Shown in pieces: positions 42,612 to 54,885 of a stretch of DNA of 64,000 nucleotides. The translations under genes were made by a program, and so were the position numbers. Under the pieces are notes generated by a model. The model saw nothing but the letters and a program-made list of their open reading frames with translations, was not told where the DNA came from and made no database searches. Where the stretch lies: NCBI GenBank assembly GCA_958450365.1, contig CAUEEP010000866.1, forward strand, positions 186,001 to 250,000, given 5' to 3'. Source of the DNA: Mesorhabditis belari (taxonomy: Eukaryota > Nematoda > Chromadorea > Rhabditida > Rhabditidae). The first letter of the stretch is position 1. Every line of letters begins with the position of its first letter.

Positions 42612-45600
42612 GTTAGGACGTAAAGTTTCTTTTGGTTTTAATGCAACTCTTTTCTTTGTGCCCGGGTTCACCAACGCCAGCACCAATAAATATAAGGCAA
42701 CAAATTTCTTTTGCTCATAACTTTACCAGTTTTCGTCGGATTTCATTGACTTTTGACTTATTCTGACTGTGAGTGCGTCAAAAAAAGAAAATCAAACCAA
42801 AATTTGTGAACTTATGAGGGAAATAAGTCCTTTTATTCAACGGCAATCTAGCAAATTTTGCTAGATCTAAATTAATAAAGCTCCGATCTGATTATCTGAT
42901 CCGATCTATCCGATCCATTCTGATCCAAAGACCACGATTAACCAGGGTCACCCTCGTTAATTGCTGAGCTTTCAAACGAAATTTTATTATCCTTTAGAAA
43001 AGCCACACCCTGTCGAAGTGCTAAACTGTGAACGGCTAAATAAATAAAGGTTTTCGCAAAATAACAAAAATGCCATAACATTGCAAAACACTATTACACA
43101 GACCGATTTGGCATCAAAAATTGCAAATTTTGCGATCCGATCTATCCGATTCATGCATCGATTCGGATCCGATCCATTCTGGTCCAAAGGCAACGATTTG
43201 ATCCGATCCGATCTGACAAAAACGCACGCGCTACCATGTCTAATGCTTAGTCATTGTTTTTGACTGCTTAAAGAATTTCTGATGATTCCGGTTTTTTCCA
43301 TTTCTACCACGTATAGTGGCGATGAGGGGCCAACAGACACAAATAAACCATCAAAAGTCAAAGTCACATCAGTGTGCACGTTCTTTGCATACGCGGACAC
43401 GTCGTCAAATTCGAAGCAATTGACGAATTTTTAAAATGCTGTTTGGGACTATTGGGCTCCTAAGTGGGATCGCTTATTTGAAGGTTTCTTACCTGGATTC
43501 GCTATCGCCTGGGATGGTGGCCATGCTTTCGCACACTATCAAGCACTTCCTTGACTATTCAAAGTGGTATGCATTGTTTTGGAATATACTGGAGTATGCC
43601 AGATACTTTTCTGCGCAATCCGTGATCCAGTTTTTGCCCAAATACTGATCAAAGAATCGTTCTATATTACCTTCTAAATTATTTTCTTCTATCTATTTCG
43701 GGAAAACGGAAGGGATATTCTCTGGGGCGTGGCTTGTATTATTCTGATTGTCATCTTTGTCATCCTCGAGATAATCGCCTTAAATAAACGTCCTATTCTA
43801 TTTATGTGCAATTGTGTGATGCTCCTGGTGACTCTCCGTTGCGACGCAACCCAATTTTCGCTCGACAGATGGAGCAGAATGTGAAATATTTGCGAAAAGA
43901 TCTCCGGAAATCAATGCTAATCATTCTGGAAGGAATCTGGAAGGAATCATTCAAGTGTTGAAGGTTTTTTGCATGACCCTTCACAATCTTTTCATATTAT
44001 TTGGGGAACTATTGAAGCTTCCCTTGCCAATCATTCAACGAGGCACATCAGCAGTTGTTGAAAGCATTCTACATCGTTTGATAACTATTTCACTCCTGAA
44101 ATACCTTCCAAAAATGAAAATCGGCAGGCGGGTGAGCCAGAAAAGACAACCAACGACAAAGAATCACTTCAGGCAAAAGAAGTTGAAAAATCGGATTGAT
44201 TATCGGATCGGAATCGGATCGAATTGAGCGACGATACCTTTATATTGTAATAACTTTGTAATAATTGTCGCTGATTGTATAAACTATTGTAATGCTTCTC
44301 CCCGAACCGACAACAATTACAATTTTTCTATTTATGTTGATTATTTTTTCAGATAAAACAAAAGTGCTCAAAATGCTCTTGACATAAGTCATTTTACAAA
44401 AGCTCATCAAGAATCAAGCTCTTCATTTGAAATTTTGGTCCTGTTAGCCTAGTCCAGTTTTCAGCCACGCTATTCATCCATTTCGTTCTATACTTGCCTA
44501 ATTTTTCTTCTAGTTAACAACATCTGATATTGTAGTTTCTATTATCAACTTTTACTTTGTTCAGCGGCTTTTTTTGATAAAATCTCGTTCATTCTATTAA
44601 ACAAAACCAATTTTCACCAATTCAAGAAATTATTCTTTCACTCTTCATCAAGAACATCATAGATTATAAAGGAAAATCCAACATTCTCAAAAAGTCTGCA
44701 ATATTATAAAACAAATTTGGTTTCAATAGCATTTTGCACAATAAGACCAGTTTATTTTTGAGCAACCGGGGAAAATCTTCTTGTAAACAGCACTAACAGA
44801 CAGAATTATTGGATCAATAAACTAAACTGAAAGGTGTTTGGCAAAAACCTGGATAATATCAGAAATCCGTCTCTACAAAAAACACAGAATATTCAGAGTT
44901 TCCTTTTATATTTCTCTTCTCTGTGTAACTTTAGTTGAAACTAGACATGGGATTCATTGATTCTTTGATCCTTTGATTCTTTGATTCTTTGATTCTTTGA
45001 TTCTTTGATTCTTTGATTCTTTGATTCTTTGATTCTTTGATCTTTGATTCTTTGATTCTTTGATACTTTGATTCATTCACGAGATTCTTTGATCAAAATA
45101 GTTTCCATTCTTCATTCACAAATGGGCGCCGATGTTTTCAATCTCTGCTTCAATATTCATGGATTAAATGTGGCTACTTTAATGCCATTCCATTTGAGAT
45201 TTTTTCCGTTTATTTTGTAGACATGTATTATGCTTTGGTTTAAAGTTTTTAGAATCTTTCCAATAAATGCATGAATTTCAAGTGCAAAGTGCACACTTTT
45301 CACCATTCACAAGAAAGTGCTCAAAAAAGACAAATCTGAAACTATTCGCTTTTTAAAGAATTCCCAAGAAAACCCGCATTTCTATCAAAAAATTTCCTTT
45401 TCTGACACCGAAGTACTTTTTTGAGCCCATTACTCTTCCAAAATACACATCCATCTCATGTAATTACCCCAAGCAATTATGTAACATTTCTCGTAGAAAT
45501 TGCCCGTTCCCCCGGCCATAAATACTGTCAGGACCTCAAAAATGCTGATTACTTAGAAGAAAGCGGATTCTCAGAATAGCATTTAGCTTTACTTCCATTT

Positions 45601-45613
45601 CTGGCATCTTATC
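42612..45613. other. Intergenic with GATC-rich repeats and a possible decayed membrane gene
   Basis: 42660-42860 resembles 35070-35400 (shared TTTTGCTCATAACT and CAACGGCAA). 42890-43220 is GATC-rich repeat. 43430-44220 has hydrophobic stretches in shifting frames (CIILIVIFVILEII; a 71-codon frame at 43436), perhaps a dead membrane-protein gene; no model holds. 44951-45076 is a microsatellite. Nothing else seen to 45613. Confidence 0.35.
44951..45076. repeat. 8-bp microsatellite (GATTCTTT)n
   Basis: About 15 tandem units of GATTCTTT with a few variants (GATCCTTT, a 7-bp unit, GATACTTT). Confidence 0.92.
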
Positions 45614-48600
45614 ATGGAAGCGATTGAAAAGAATCGATGGCAGAGATTTCGTGAACTGTTTGTCGTTGCTGCCATCACAATCAGCATGAATGGTTGGTTT
45701 TGATTATATATTAGCCACAAACCGGTCCAGTTCGAGCCAGATCGGAATCGAAATTCGGAGTTCTAGGCCTCTTATGTACTGAATCGGACCGATTTAGGGG
45801 TATTAGGGGTTTTCGATCCGATCCAGACCTTCAAGCCTGGTGAAACCGAATAGAACCGAGCAAAAATCGGTTGAAATCGGTGTCTAGTTTTGCTGACTCA
45901 CTCAACATTTTAGGTCCAACGACAGTCCAACAGAAATGAGAGTTTGAGCTTTTTTTAACAGAAATGAGAATCAAACTTTTTTATATGGCTTTCCTCATAA
46001 CTTTATTATAATTATACCCCAAAAAAAGTTATTTATTTGGTGAGGCATTTTGTGCTGGCTGAGGTCAAATCTGAAATCAGATTTGAAACTGTAAACCCTA
46101 GTTATGTTGGAATTGGGATTTTTCGGGGAAACGGGCTCTTTTGCATGAACATGAACAACTCACACAGGCCTCTACGCCTTCCTGCTCTACAGCACCGATG
46201 AGAACGCGGCTTTCATTCAAGTGATCACTTGCCATCCCAATGAAACCTATGAGCATTGTCGAAAGAGACACCCACCAAAACCGGATATTAGTCTCTCTTT
46301 TTATTTTGGCTATATCAAGATTATCAAGCAGATCGAATTTTGGGTACGTTTTTATTCCTATGTTAGTAAGGATCCTTATGTTTCTCAATTGTTTTTCTTA
46401 AAAAATGTGTTCTTAGGAAATCAAATGACTTCTTTTTAGCATGTCTATGCCATTATTGAACCAAATTTTTAAACTTTTATTTATAAAAGAAAAAAGTCAA
46501 GCGTTTGTCTATGTTTGTCATAAGCAAACGCTCGATAACAGTTTTTTAACGGACAAGTCCCTTGGCAAGCGTCAAGTGTCAAATAAGTTACTGAAAAAGA
46601 CAATGAATTTAGTGTGTTAGCCTCAGCCTTTCAAATCTGGCCGATCTTTTGATTCCTCATAACCATTTAGTCACTACTTCTCAGTTGTTTCACTATTCCA
46701 GCCGCCATTTACTTCTCTGCCACCAACAATGGCCTCAAGTTCCCGATTCGGTAAGCAATGAAGGAACTTTTTAGAACTTATTTAAATGAAGCTAACTTTG
46801 GCCCAAATATTTTTGCAGATTATTTGCAACAGCCGAGAACTTTAACCGGCTGCTGATCTCGTTGGCCATGGCTATTTATCAAATGCCAAACGCTTGGCTG
46901 CCATTCAGGTGAAGAAATAGGTCAAAAGTAGCGCGAATCCACGTTTTGGCAAATATTCTTTTCTAAGATCTGCATAAAGATGATAAATTCAATAGAATCT
47001 GGGCTGACCTTTAGGAAAATAAACATTTGGGTCCGGGCTGCTGAAAGTGACAGTTCTGTAAATCATTCGGAAGCCTAGAGGAAGATGAAGATTGCGCCGC
47101 TGTGTAAAAACGAATCTTCCACCGCATGGAATTGACATTTACCAGGGCTTTCGCTTTGTGCGAGTCTGATATCAAAATGTAGCCCTTCAAGTGGGCTACA
47201 CGATGGTATAAAAACGTTTCGAGAAACTCTTATTTAGTACAAGAAAAATGGCCGAGAAGTGAGTGCACCGACTGTACATCGAAATGCGAACAACTCACTT
47301 TGCGACCATTTTTCTTGTACTAAACAAGAGTTTTTCTAAAAGTTTTTTGTACAACCGTGTAGCCCAATTGAAAGGCTACATTTTGATACCAGAATCGCAC
47401 AAAGCGAAGGCCCTGGTAAATGACAATTCCATTTGGCGCAATCTTCATGATCTCGAGAAATCCGGTATACCTGCGACCAAACGTTTATAGTACAACAAAG
47501 GAAATTGGCTATACCTTTGCATGCAATTGGCTGATTCGGCTGACCTTTCGATAGTGAAATTAGTTTCCTACCAAATGACATTAGAATCAGCCGAATTGAA
47601 CAAGTACAGGCAAAGCTATGACCATTTTCCGTGACTGTATTACAGACGTTCGGTCGACAGTGATGCGGTAACCGGTAGCCGTTCAATTCAAGAATTAAAG
47701 AGTAATTAACAAAAGAAAATAGCTATCTTTCAGCATTCTCGACAACTTCTCCAGTTTCATATCGGATGCTAATCTCTACGTGCAACAGTGTGACTTCATC
47801 CAACTATGCCAATATTGCCAATTGCTGATCTCAATTAGGTCTAGATAATCTCAAATTGCTATTTGCTTGCATCAAACTGCGAATTTTCTTTAGTTTCTTG
47901 TCAAAATTTCAATAACCTGGCGATTTTAAATGTGAATCTCGTACATCTGTTCCCCGAAAATCAAAACTTCTCCTGAATTCGAGTTTGATCAGTTTGATCA
48001 ATTAACAGCTCCAAACAATCATTTACACTTTCCACAGTCAATTCGCGGAACTAGAAAAATTTTAGATAGAAAAAAGAAGTTCTTAATTACCTTGATGCAT
48101 TTTGAGAAAAGTTGGTTATATTCGTACAACGTCTCACAAAAAGTTTCGGATTGTGTACTCGCTGAAAGATGTAAATATAATTTTAAAGGAATAGGAAAAT
48201 ATCACCATAAGGAAACATAAGGAAACAGTTGTCGCAATTGTCCGATTTAGCTGATCTTGACCTCATTTGATAGGATATTACATTCCACATCAAATCACAT
48301 CAAAATCAGCCAAATTGAACAAACGCAAACAATTTTATGGCCAACTTTCGCTACTGTACCACCCCACTACCGCTACGTTTCACGAATGTCCGGTCAACTT
48401 TTAAATGAATTCAGCCGTTTCTTTGCCGTCTCTCTCGATGGCATCTACTTTCGGAAAACTCTCAAATGGCCGTTCGCGCAACTCATCCTTCCATATATTG
48501 TGATATTTGCCCGTTACTATATCAAAGTGTCGTTGCCGGATGGATGGAGAATCATTATCTCTCAATCGCATGACGAAAAATTCCTCTCGAACATCCCCAT

Positions 48601-49364
48601 TTTTCTCATGTTTGCCCTTGATTTGGTGACAAATTGGAACTTGAGAAAGGTTTATTAGATTGATACTATAAAGGCAGAAAGATTTCAGCTAAGAAAAAGT
48701 GGAAAAGCTTCGAGAGTGGAAATCTTGCTTATGGCACAGGTGAGTAAGAATAAAGGAAAAAAAAGATATAAAAAATAGCCAAAAATGTTGAAAATGACTG
48801 GAAGTGGGACTCGAACCCGTGACCTTCCGCACGTGAGGTGAGAGCCCTACCACTGAACTACGAGACGCCTAATCCATGGACAAGAAAAATGGGATAGGAA
48901 AAAGAGAGAAATGATTACACTTTGAAAGACTTTGAGAGAAAAATACAAACAAAATGTAAAAATACAAACTTGTCGGGGTTTTGTTCGAAATGTCGTTCAA
49001 CAGTACAGTTACGTACAGTTGCATCAATAGTACAGTTGCGGAAAAGGTCATAGCTAAGTTTGTGATGATCCTTCGCGGACTTTAGTGCTTTTTTTTATGC
49101 GGGATTCAATCCTCGACCCAACAACACTACGTAATAGAAACAAAACAAAGAACTTCTTCCACAATTGTACTGTTGACGTCCACTCTTTGCTATTGAATGA
49201 TTTTCAACTTAGATGATCTCAACCTCGATTCTGAGCATTTTTATCACGATCATTTGCCAATTGAATCAACTGATCGCTAGCCTTCGTTTCGGTGGCAACG
49301 CCTATTCGATGTCACTTTATACAACTGGCACCGCTCAGGCGTTTGCTTTTCAATTCGTTAGCAG
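45614..49364 (+). CDS. Multi-pass chemoreceptor-like protein, copy 3
   Basis: Exons 45614-45692, 46168-46343, 46671-46750, 46819-46908, 47734-47838, 48415-48649, 48689-48739 and 49213-49364 all join in phase. The last phase (2) requires a short terminal exon, perhaps starting near 49433 or 49532 after an AG. An N-terminal hydrophobic segment (ELFVVAAITISMNGLYAFLL) leads to an extracellular-type loop with CHPNETYEHC, holding an N-glycosylation site between two Cys. Then come IYFSATNNGLKFPIR, ATAENFNRLLISLA and, at the helix-3 end, LISISRFFAVSLDGIYFR. Family and doubts as for 5381-8345. Introns 1, 4, 5 and 7 are long and contain fold-back repeats and a tRNA relic. Confidence 0.75.
47095..47455. 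repeat. Inverted repeat in intron 4 of receptor copy 3
   Basis: GATTGCGCC..GGGCTTTCGCTTTGTGCGA..ATGTAGCCC at the left is mirrored by GGCTACATTTTGATACC..TCGCACAAAGCGAAGGCCC at the right. MITE-like; exact ends unclear. Confidence 0.65.
48788..48868 (-). pseudogene. tRNA-like relic, Val(CAC)-like anticodon loop
   Basis: On the minus strand there is an A box (TAGTTCAGTGG), a loop that would place CAC as anticodon, and a perfect B box (GGTTCGAGTCC), followed by a T run. Anticodon-stem pairing has two mismatches and the acceptor stem does not pair, so a functional tRNA is unlikely. In intron 7 of receptor copy 3. Confidence 0.5.
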
Positions 49365-50431
49365 GTAGTAGACATGATTAATGCTGGGTGAAACAGCATT
49401 ACGGTAACACGTTTTTTTGTAAATATCTCAGCAATTATTCAAGCAATTCTCTCTTTTTTCGAGAAATTTGCTTTTTTGACTTTCGAGTATTTAAGTAAAA
49501 TTTGCTGGGACGCGACTTTTCGCTTTTCAGGCAAATGTGCCAACCCTTACACTACCAAGGACTTGATTTCCCTTACTCTAAAGGGAATTAACTTCCACAC
49601 ATCTCGATTTATAGGCCTGGGGTGCGCTCGAAACGAGGCATGAAGTTTGAATCAGTACCTTAGCCAGCACTTTTCAAGAAATTTGCTATTTAAATGGGTT
49701 TTATGATGAACCAATCTAACAAAAAGTGTAGTGCACACCTTTTTAAACATTGTTTACCTTCAATATTGAGTGATTGAACTGATAAAAAGACCAAGATCCA
49801 AATAAAAAAGCTCCAACCCTACGGTTTTCGAAAGGCATTTTCGATTATTTTCAGTTTTTCTCACGCATCATCATATTTAATTTTAGTTTGGATAGAGAAC
49901 TAATAAGATAAACACTAAAAAAGTCACTCAAAGTCCTTTTAGAGTGCTGTTTGTAAACTCGAAAATCTGAGGAGGGGCGAACTTCGGGACGTCCCAAAAC
50001 CAAGCCAATTGAGCTTACCGCAAAAACAAAAAACCTACCATAGAAAAACTCCCCAACTTTTATTTGAAAAAGAGTTTGTGAGAATCGCTCAAAAAAATTG
50101 CCGAGATATTCACAAAAAAGCGTGGGACTGTAATTATACATGTACATGTTTTCGGACGTGGGTTCGATCGGATCGGACGTATCCGATTGGTCAAATCCAT
50201 CGAATTGGATGCATCCGATTGTCCAATTTACCATGACCGTATATATCCAATGCAATAATCTTGTCTAGCAGAGGATGGGAAGATCCCATTTCACCGTAAA
50301 ACACATAGCTGCGGTCATAATTTCTTCTAGAATCAATATTTTTAAAATCTGATTTCAGATTTAAGTCCCCCGGAAAATTCCGGACTAGATAGGCAGATTT
50401 CAATTAAAAATTAAAAACTCTAGAGAAAGAT
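49365..50431. other. 3' region of receptor copy 3 and intergenic
   Basis: Probably contains the terminal receptor exon near 49430-49600. A GATC-rich repeat stretch lies at 50150-50240. A 134-codon minus frame at 49851-50255 shows no recognisable domain. Confidence 0.3.
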
Positions 50432-50765
50432 ATGGCTGCAGTTCGGAAAAAAGGAAAAATACGTCACAAAGTAATGCACTTGCGGATTTTTAGTACTAAA
50501 GGGGTCCCCTGACTCGAAAAAAAACGTAGAAATGATTCCTCTACACAGAAAGATACATGAATGTTGAAATACATAATTTTATTAAGTTACCAAAAAATCT
50601 ACCTAACCAACAAGAGAACTAAGTCTTTCATCAGTCAGTGCTTGAATTTTTCAGTCTCCTAAACGCGTTGTTCCTTCAAAAGCCGAAAGCGAATCGAAAA
50701 AAAGGGGCAGTGACGTCGGTGATGACCGTTTCTCAAAGCAGCAAAAAGCAATCTCAAGCAACTAA
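50432..50765 (+). CDS. Candidate two-exon small basic protein (49 aa)
   Basis: Exons 50432-50470 and 50655-50765 join in phase 0 (donor GTAATG, acceptor TTTTTCAG). Product MAAVRKKGKIRHK followed by KRVVPSKAESESKKRGSD and a polar C-terminus. Basic and hydrophilic, perhaps nuclear. No family recognised. A short frame of this composition can arise by chance. Confidence 0.3.
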
Positions 50766-52338
50766 CGTTACAGTTTCTGATTGAGAAATTTAAAGAAAAA
50801 TGATCAGATTTCAATTTTTATAATTTCTTATATAGTTTCATAAAGGCCTGTGCTTGTTGTTAAATAGGTTTCTTTCCCATTTCAATCATTTTCGACTTTC
50901 CGAAAACATTAGTAGCTTGTAACTTTGGAATTCCGTTTTCACTCTTGTTTTCCGACTCTAAAAAGAATAAACGTTTCTCTGTATTCAAGAAAGACAATGT
51001 GGATTTGTTATTTCGTGATTTCTCTTGGTTTGAATGATATCCGTTTTGGTTGCAATGGGAGAATTTCCTCTTTGCAAGCAGATGCAATGCAAGAATTTCC
51101 TCTTCTTTTCCCCGAATCCACCAGAAGTGGTATGTCTTTGGCTGTCAATGATCAAGGACTTACAGAAAGTAGCGGTAGACGATGACCCATCCATAGGGAT
51201 TTTGGAGGGTCGCACATCCATGGGTAGAACCATGGACATAACTTTTTATTTTAAACGCGTTTTTCGTATGTTTTAGACCAAAAGAAATCGAGTTAGAGTG
51301 ATTTAAGCAAAAATAATTTTTTTCTACAATGTGCTACACCCTTATGTGATTTTTGGGGATCCGAAAAATAGGCACCGGATAATAGAGTGGCATGCCGCTC
51401 TAATCGAAGATTTACGGCAGACTCTGAAAGTGAAGCCACACCTGGAAAAAGTTGATTTAGTAAAAAATATGAAATTACTTTGAAATTACGTCCTGGTCCG
51501 AACTAATATTTTTCATTAAATTAACTTTTTCCATGTGTAGCTTCACTTTAAGAATCTACATATATTGCTCTAAAAAATGACACCAAAATCAACAAAATCG
51601 GCTCACTAGTTTCGGAGATACAGGTACACAAAGTGGCGGTTTAGTTTAGTTCGGATTCTACAGATATATTAAAGTGCATCTTTAGAATATCTTCAATTCC
51701 TTCACGATGGACTTTCAGATTTCAGCTCTCAAACTTACTTTTAGGCATACAGTAGAGCCGTAATATAAATCCTTATTACGATCTTCGTTTTCATTCTAGC
51801 TTTATCTCATCCAAGCTCTGCTGTCGTTTTGTGATGCAACACCATGAAGTCATGTGATTCAATTTATAATTTCTCACTGATTTCACTCCATCCGAAGTTT
51901 GTTTCGAAAATAGATACGGAATCACACGGATTCAGTAGCTTCTTTGGCTTAGGCGACCAAAACGGTGAAAATTTGATTGGAGTCACAATCTCTCTCTGCC
52001 TTTGCCCTGGCTTCTGAAATCAAAGCCTGCTCTCCGCACACATCCACTCCAAACTGATAACTTTTGCATAAATTTTCAAACACAAATCCGGAACTGATAA
52101 AAACGCAATAAAAGACGATTTTTCTGCCACCTAGTCTTTATACTTCGGGTTTTGAAAGCAGTGATTTATTATCGCGTTTTGTTGGTCACACCCATCAGAA
52201 GGGGAAACCGGAAATTCGCTGCCAAAAATGATTTCAGTGTTTTCCAATGAACCAAAGGCTTTTTCTCTTAAAATATTGTTAACCTGCTTACAATTCGAAG
52301 TAAATTTAGCAACACCTGTTTCATTTCGTTTAGGAAAG
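50766..52338. other. Intergenic, no gene supported
   Basis: Overlapping frames on both strands at 50860-51276 have no recognisable domain. 51340-52330 shows no repeat or exon I can support; 52250-52338 is likely the promoter and 5' UTR of the saposin-like gene. Confidence 0.3.
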
Positions 52339-53600
52339 ATGCGCTCATTGATTCTCGCCACATTCGTCTTTCTCAGCACCACTTGGGCGGTTAGTCTTGC
52401 TTTTTCTAGAACATTTTTAAAACTTTCTTGAGTAGAAATCGAAAAAAAGAACAGAAAATTCGATAAAATGAACCGTTTTCCAGCAAACGACACCTCGTGC
52501 AGTGGATCCGTGCAGCATGTGCGAGTACGTCGTTAATCAGGTAAGAATGGATAAATTTCTACTTTATTTTGGCGTTAAATGGCTTTGGAATACTTGATTC
52601 TAAAATCTAGGCCCAACAACATTATCATCGAAATGAGGATAAGGGAGAAGTCGAGCGGGAACTGCTAAATGTGAGTTTGATAGAGTTTAAGTTCATTTAT
52701 TCATTGATTGATGATGTTGATTGATTGATCTAATGTACATAGGCAATAACACGTCTAAAACTTCTAAACTTATCAAAAAGAGCTTACAGGATTGCAACAC
52801 ATTGAAAAGATTCTACGGTGAGCAAGCGGTAAAAGATTGTGATAGCTGGATCCGGAAAAACATCGATGTCATCTATCGGGATTTGCGAGACGGTTTGGCT
52901 AACTTAAGAATCGTGTACATGAGATAAATGCATGGATTGTTTTTGAATAAAACATTTTAGGCAAGTCGACCTACCAAATTTGCTACGATATGGGCGAGTG
53001 TGGCGTGACTGGAGGAACGATGGGAACAACGCAACGAACTACCACAACACCTGCCATCCAAATGACCACCACGCCATCCACTACCACTACGACTACAACC
53101 AGGACTACAACGACTACAACGACTACAACAAGGACTACAACGACTACTACTGTGACCACTACAACTCCACTTGATATGTGCTATGTTTGCCAATATGTTA
53201 TTGATCAGGTCAGTTGATTAGGGGAGACTCTCCTAAGCCATCAAAGTTCGACAACTCCAAGAATACAATCCAATAAAGATTTCTTGAAATTATGTTATCC
53301 CAACATGTCTGAAATAATAGTTTTAGGCCCGCGCCTTCTTCAACAACAGGGTCACCGACGAGGTCGCTCTGAAATCCGAACTTCTTTCCGTAAGTGACTT
53401 GCTAAAAACAACTGATTAAGCTATTTTTGAATAGGTTTCAATTCATCACAAATCTCATAACGTTTCAGGTCTGTCAAAGCCTCTCTAGCCAATATGGTCA
53501 AGATGTGGTTCAAGGCTGTATCAATGACATCAATCAATACATTGATGTCATCTTTGTCGATCTCGTTAACAGTAATCCCTTGCACAACTTAAATAGTTAA
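52339..53600 (+). CDS. Secreted saposin-like protein, two domains with Thr-rich linker (237 aa)
   Basis: Seven exons, all in phase: 52339-52389, 52484-52540, 52611-52670, 52790-52892, 52961-53208, 53327-53389 and 53469-53600. A signal peptide (MRSLILATFVFLSTTWA) is followed by a complete saposin-B domain with six Cys (CSMCEYVVNQ, NDCNTL, VKDCDSWI, ICYDMGEC). A linker of about 50 residues is almost all Thr, mucin-like and probably O-glycosylated. The second domain (MCYVCQYVIDQ, SVCQSL, QGCINDINQ) stops before the last Cys pair, so only four of six Cys are present. Saposin-like proteins act on membrane lipids and in nematodes often serve digestion or antimicrobial defence; that is inference. 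AATAAA lies at 53602-53607. A decayed relative is at 56291-56846. Confidence 0.88.
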
Positions 53601-54027
53601 AAATAAAGAAAAAAAATTTAAGCTTTAGCCGTCGATAGATTTTAACTTGTTGAAAGAGTTTTTCAAAACCGTAACATTCTAGAAAAAGCCTCAAAAGACG
53701 TTTGCATCGATATGAAGGAATGCATGTGATTTGACGCAAATTATCTACTCTTCAAGTAATGTAAACATACTCGAATTGTATCTGAATAAACTTTTAAAAC
53801 AGTTTTCAGCCACTCAAATGAAAATTGAACATCTAGCAAAAAAAGAAAACTAAATGCTGACTCTCCTTTGTTTTTTTTCACAAAAAATACTACAAAAAGA
53901 ACTTTCCCAAAAAGGAAAAGTTCTTTTTGCTTTAGTCTAGAAGCTCAATGCGCTAAAATTGATAAAAAGTCAATAAATCCGTTCCATTCACAGTTTGTGT
54001 CCTTTTCTATCGTTATCACATTTTCTA
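53601..54027. other. 3' flank of the saposin-like gene
   Basis: A stretch GATATGAAGGAATGCATG near 53710 resembles one at 56822 in the saposin pseudogene, so this region was part of the duplicated unit. A hairpin (AAAAGAACTTTCC..GGAAAAGTTCTTTT) lies near 53895-53930. Confidence 0.4.
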
Positions 54028-54141
54028 TTAGGCTGTCCAGAAAGTCTTTTCGTTCATTTTCATACTTTCGTTGGAAAATAACAAATTCACAAATTAACCC
54101 ATGATTTGCTCGAAATAAAAAGTGTTTCTTGTTCAATCTCC

Positions 54142-54513
54142 GGGGGTGGGACAAATGCGACCTTTTTTGCGCACCGGGACATCTTCGACCTTTTTCTGGA
54201 AAAGGTCAAAAGAAAGCTTGCAAAAATGTTTTCATAGGAGGGAATCGTATGCGTAGATTCAGAATTTTGACAAATCAGACCTTGCTGACACGTCAAATTT
54301 GGGCTAAAAGGCAAAAACTACGCAACTTAACGCTTTTCCGCAAATTTGACGTGTCAGCGAGGTCTGATTTGTCAAAATTCTGAATTTACGCATACGATTC
54401 CCCCCATGGAAACATTTTTGAAGCTCTACGACCTTTCCTAAGACCTTTTCCAGCAAAAAAAGGTGCGCAAATGTCCAGGTGGGCAAAAAAAAGGTCGCAT
54501 TTGTCCCACCCCC
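54142..54513. mobile_element. MITE with 9-bp target duplication (Mutator-like)
   Basis: Ends GGGGGTGGGACAAATGCGAC in both orientations, flanked by identical 9-bp TCAATCTCC (54133-54141 and 54514-54522). Large internal arms (around GACAAATCAGACC and CGCATACGATTCC) are inverted. A 9-bp duplication fits Mutator-like elements; no transposase is present. Confidence 0.87.
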
Positions 54514-54885
54514 TCAATCTCCCCTCTTTTTAAGTGAATTTCGGTTTACTTTCAAGCAAAATCGAGAGTGAAAACGTCTTTTTCCTCTACAAAAACCTCC
54601 ACGAAGAAATTGGTTGAATGTATTTCTCTGAAAATTTGGCTATATACCAAATTTTTTGTGCTCTATCTTTTATCTATTGACACCAAGATAGGTTTCCATA
54701 GCTAAAGTGTCTAAACTGCATCATCGAGCAGTCCTTATTGACTACCCGACTTCATGTTCCCAAAAAAATGAAGAAATAAAACATTTTAAACTCGTTTTAA
54801 TGTTATTTTACAAAAAAATAATTGCCCTTTCTAATGAAACAAGCCGTAGTCCGATTGGTGTATTTGTTGGTTTTAAAAGGAAGTA

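Noticed and set aside
43436..44227. Possible membrane-protein gene
   Set aside because: Hydrophobic stretches lie in different frames with stops between and no splice set that joins them; at most a decayed gene.
48788..48868. Functional tRNA-Val
   Set aside because: A and B boxes are good, but the acceptor stem does not pair and the anticodon stem has mismatches.
49851..50255. 134-codon minus-strand frame
   Set aside because: It runs through GATC-rich repeat sequence and has no recognisable motif or start context.
50860..51276. Several 75-86-codon frames on both strands
   Set aside because: Mutually overlapping, no homology or splice partner; no basis to choose one.
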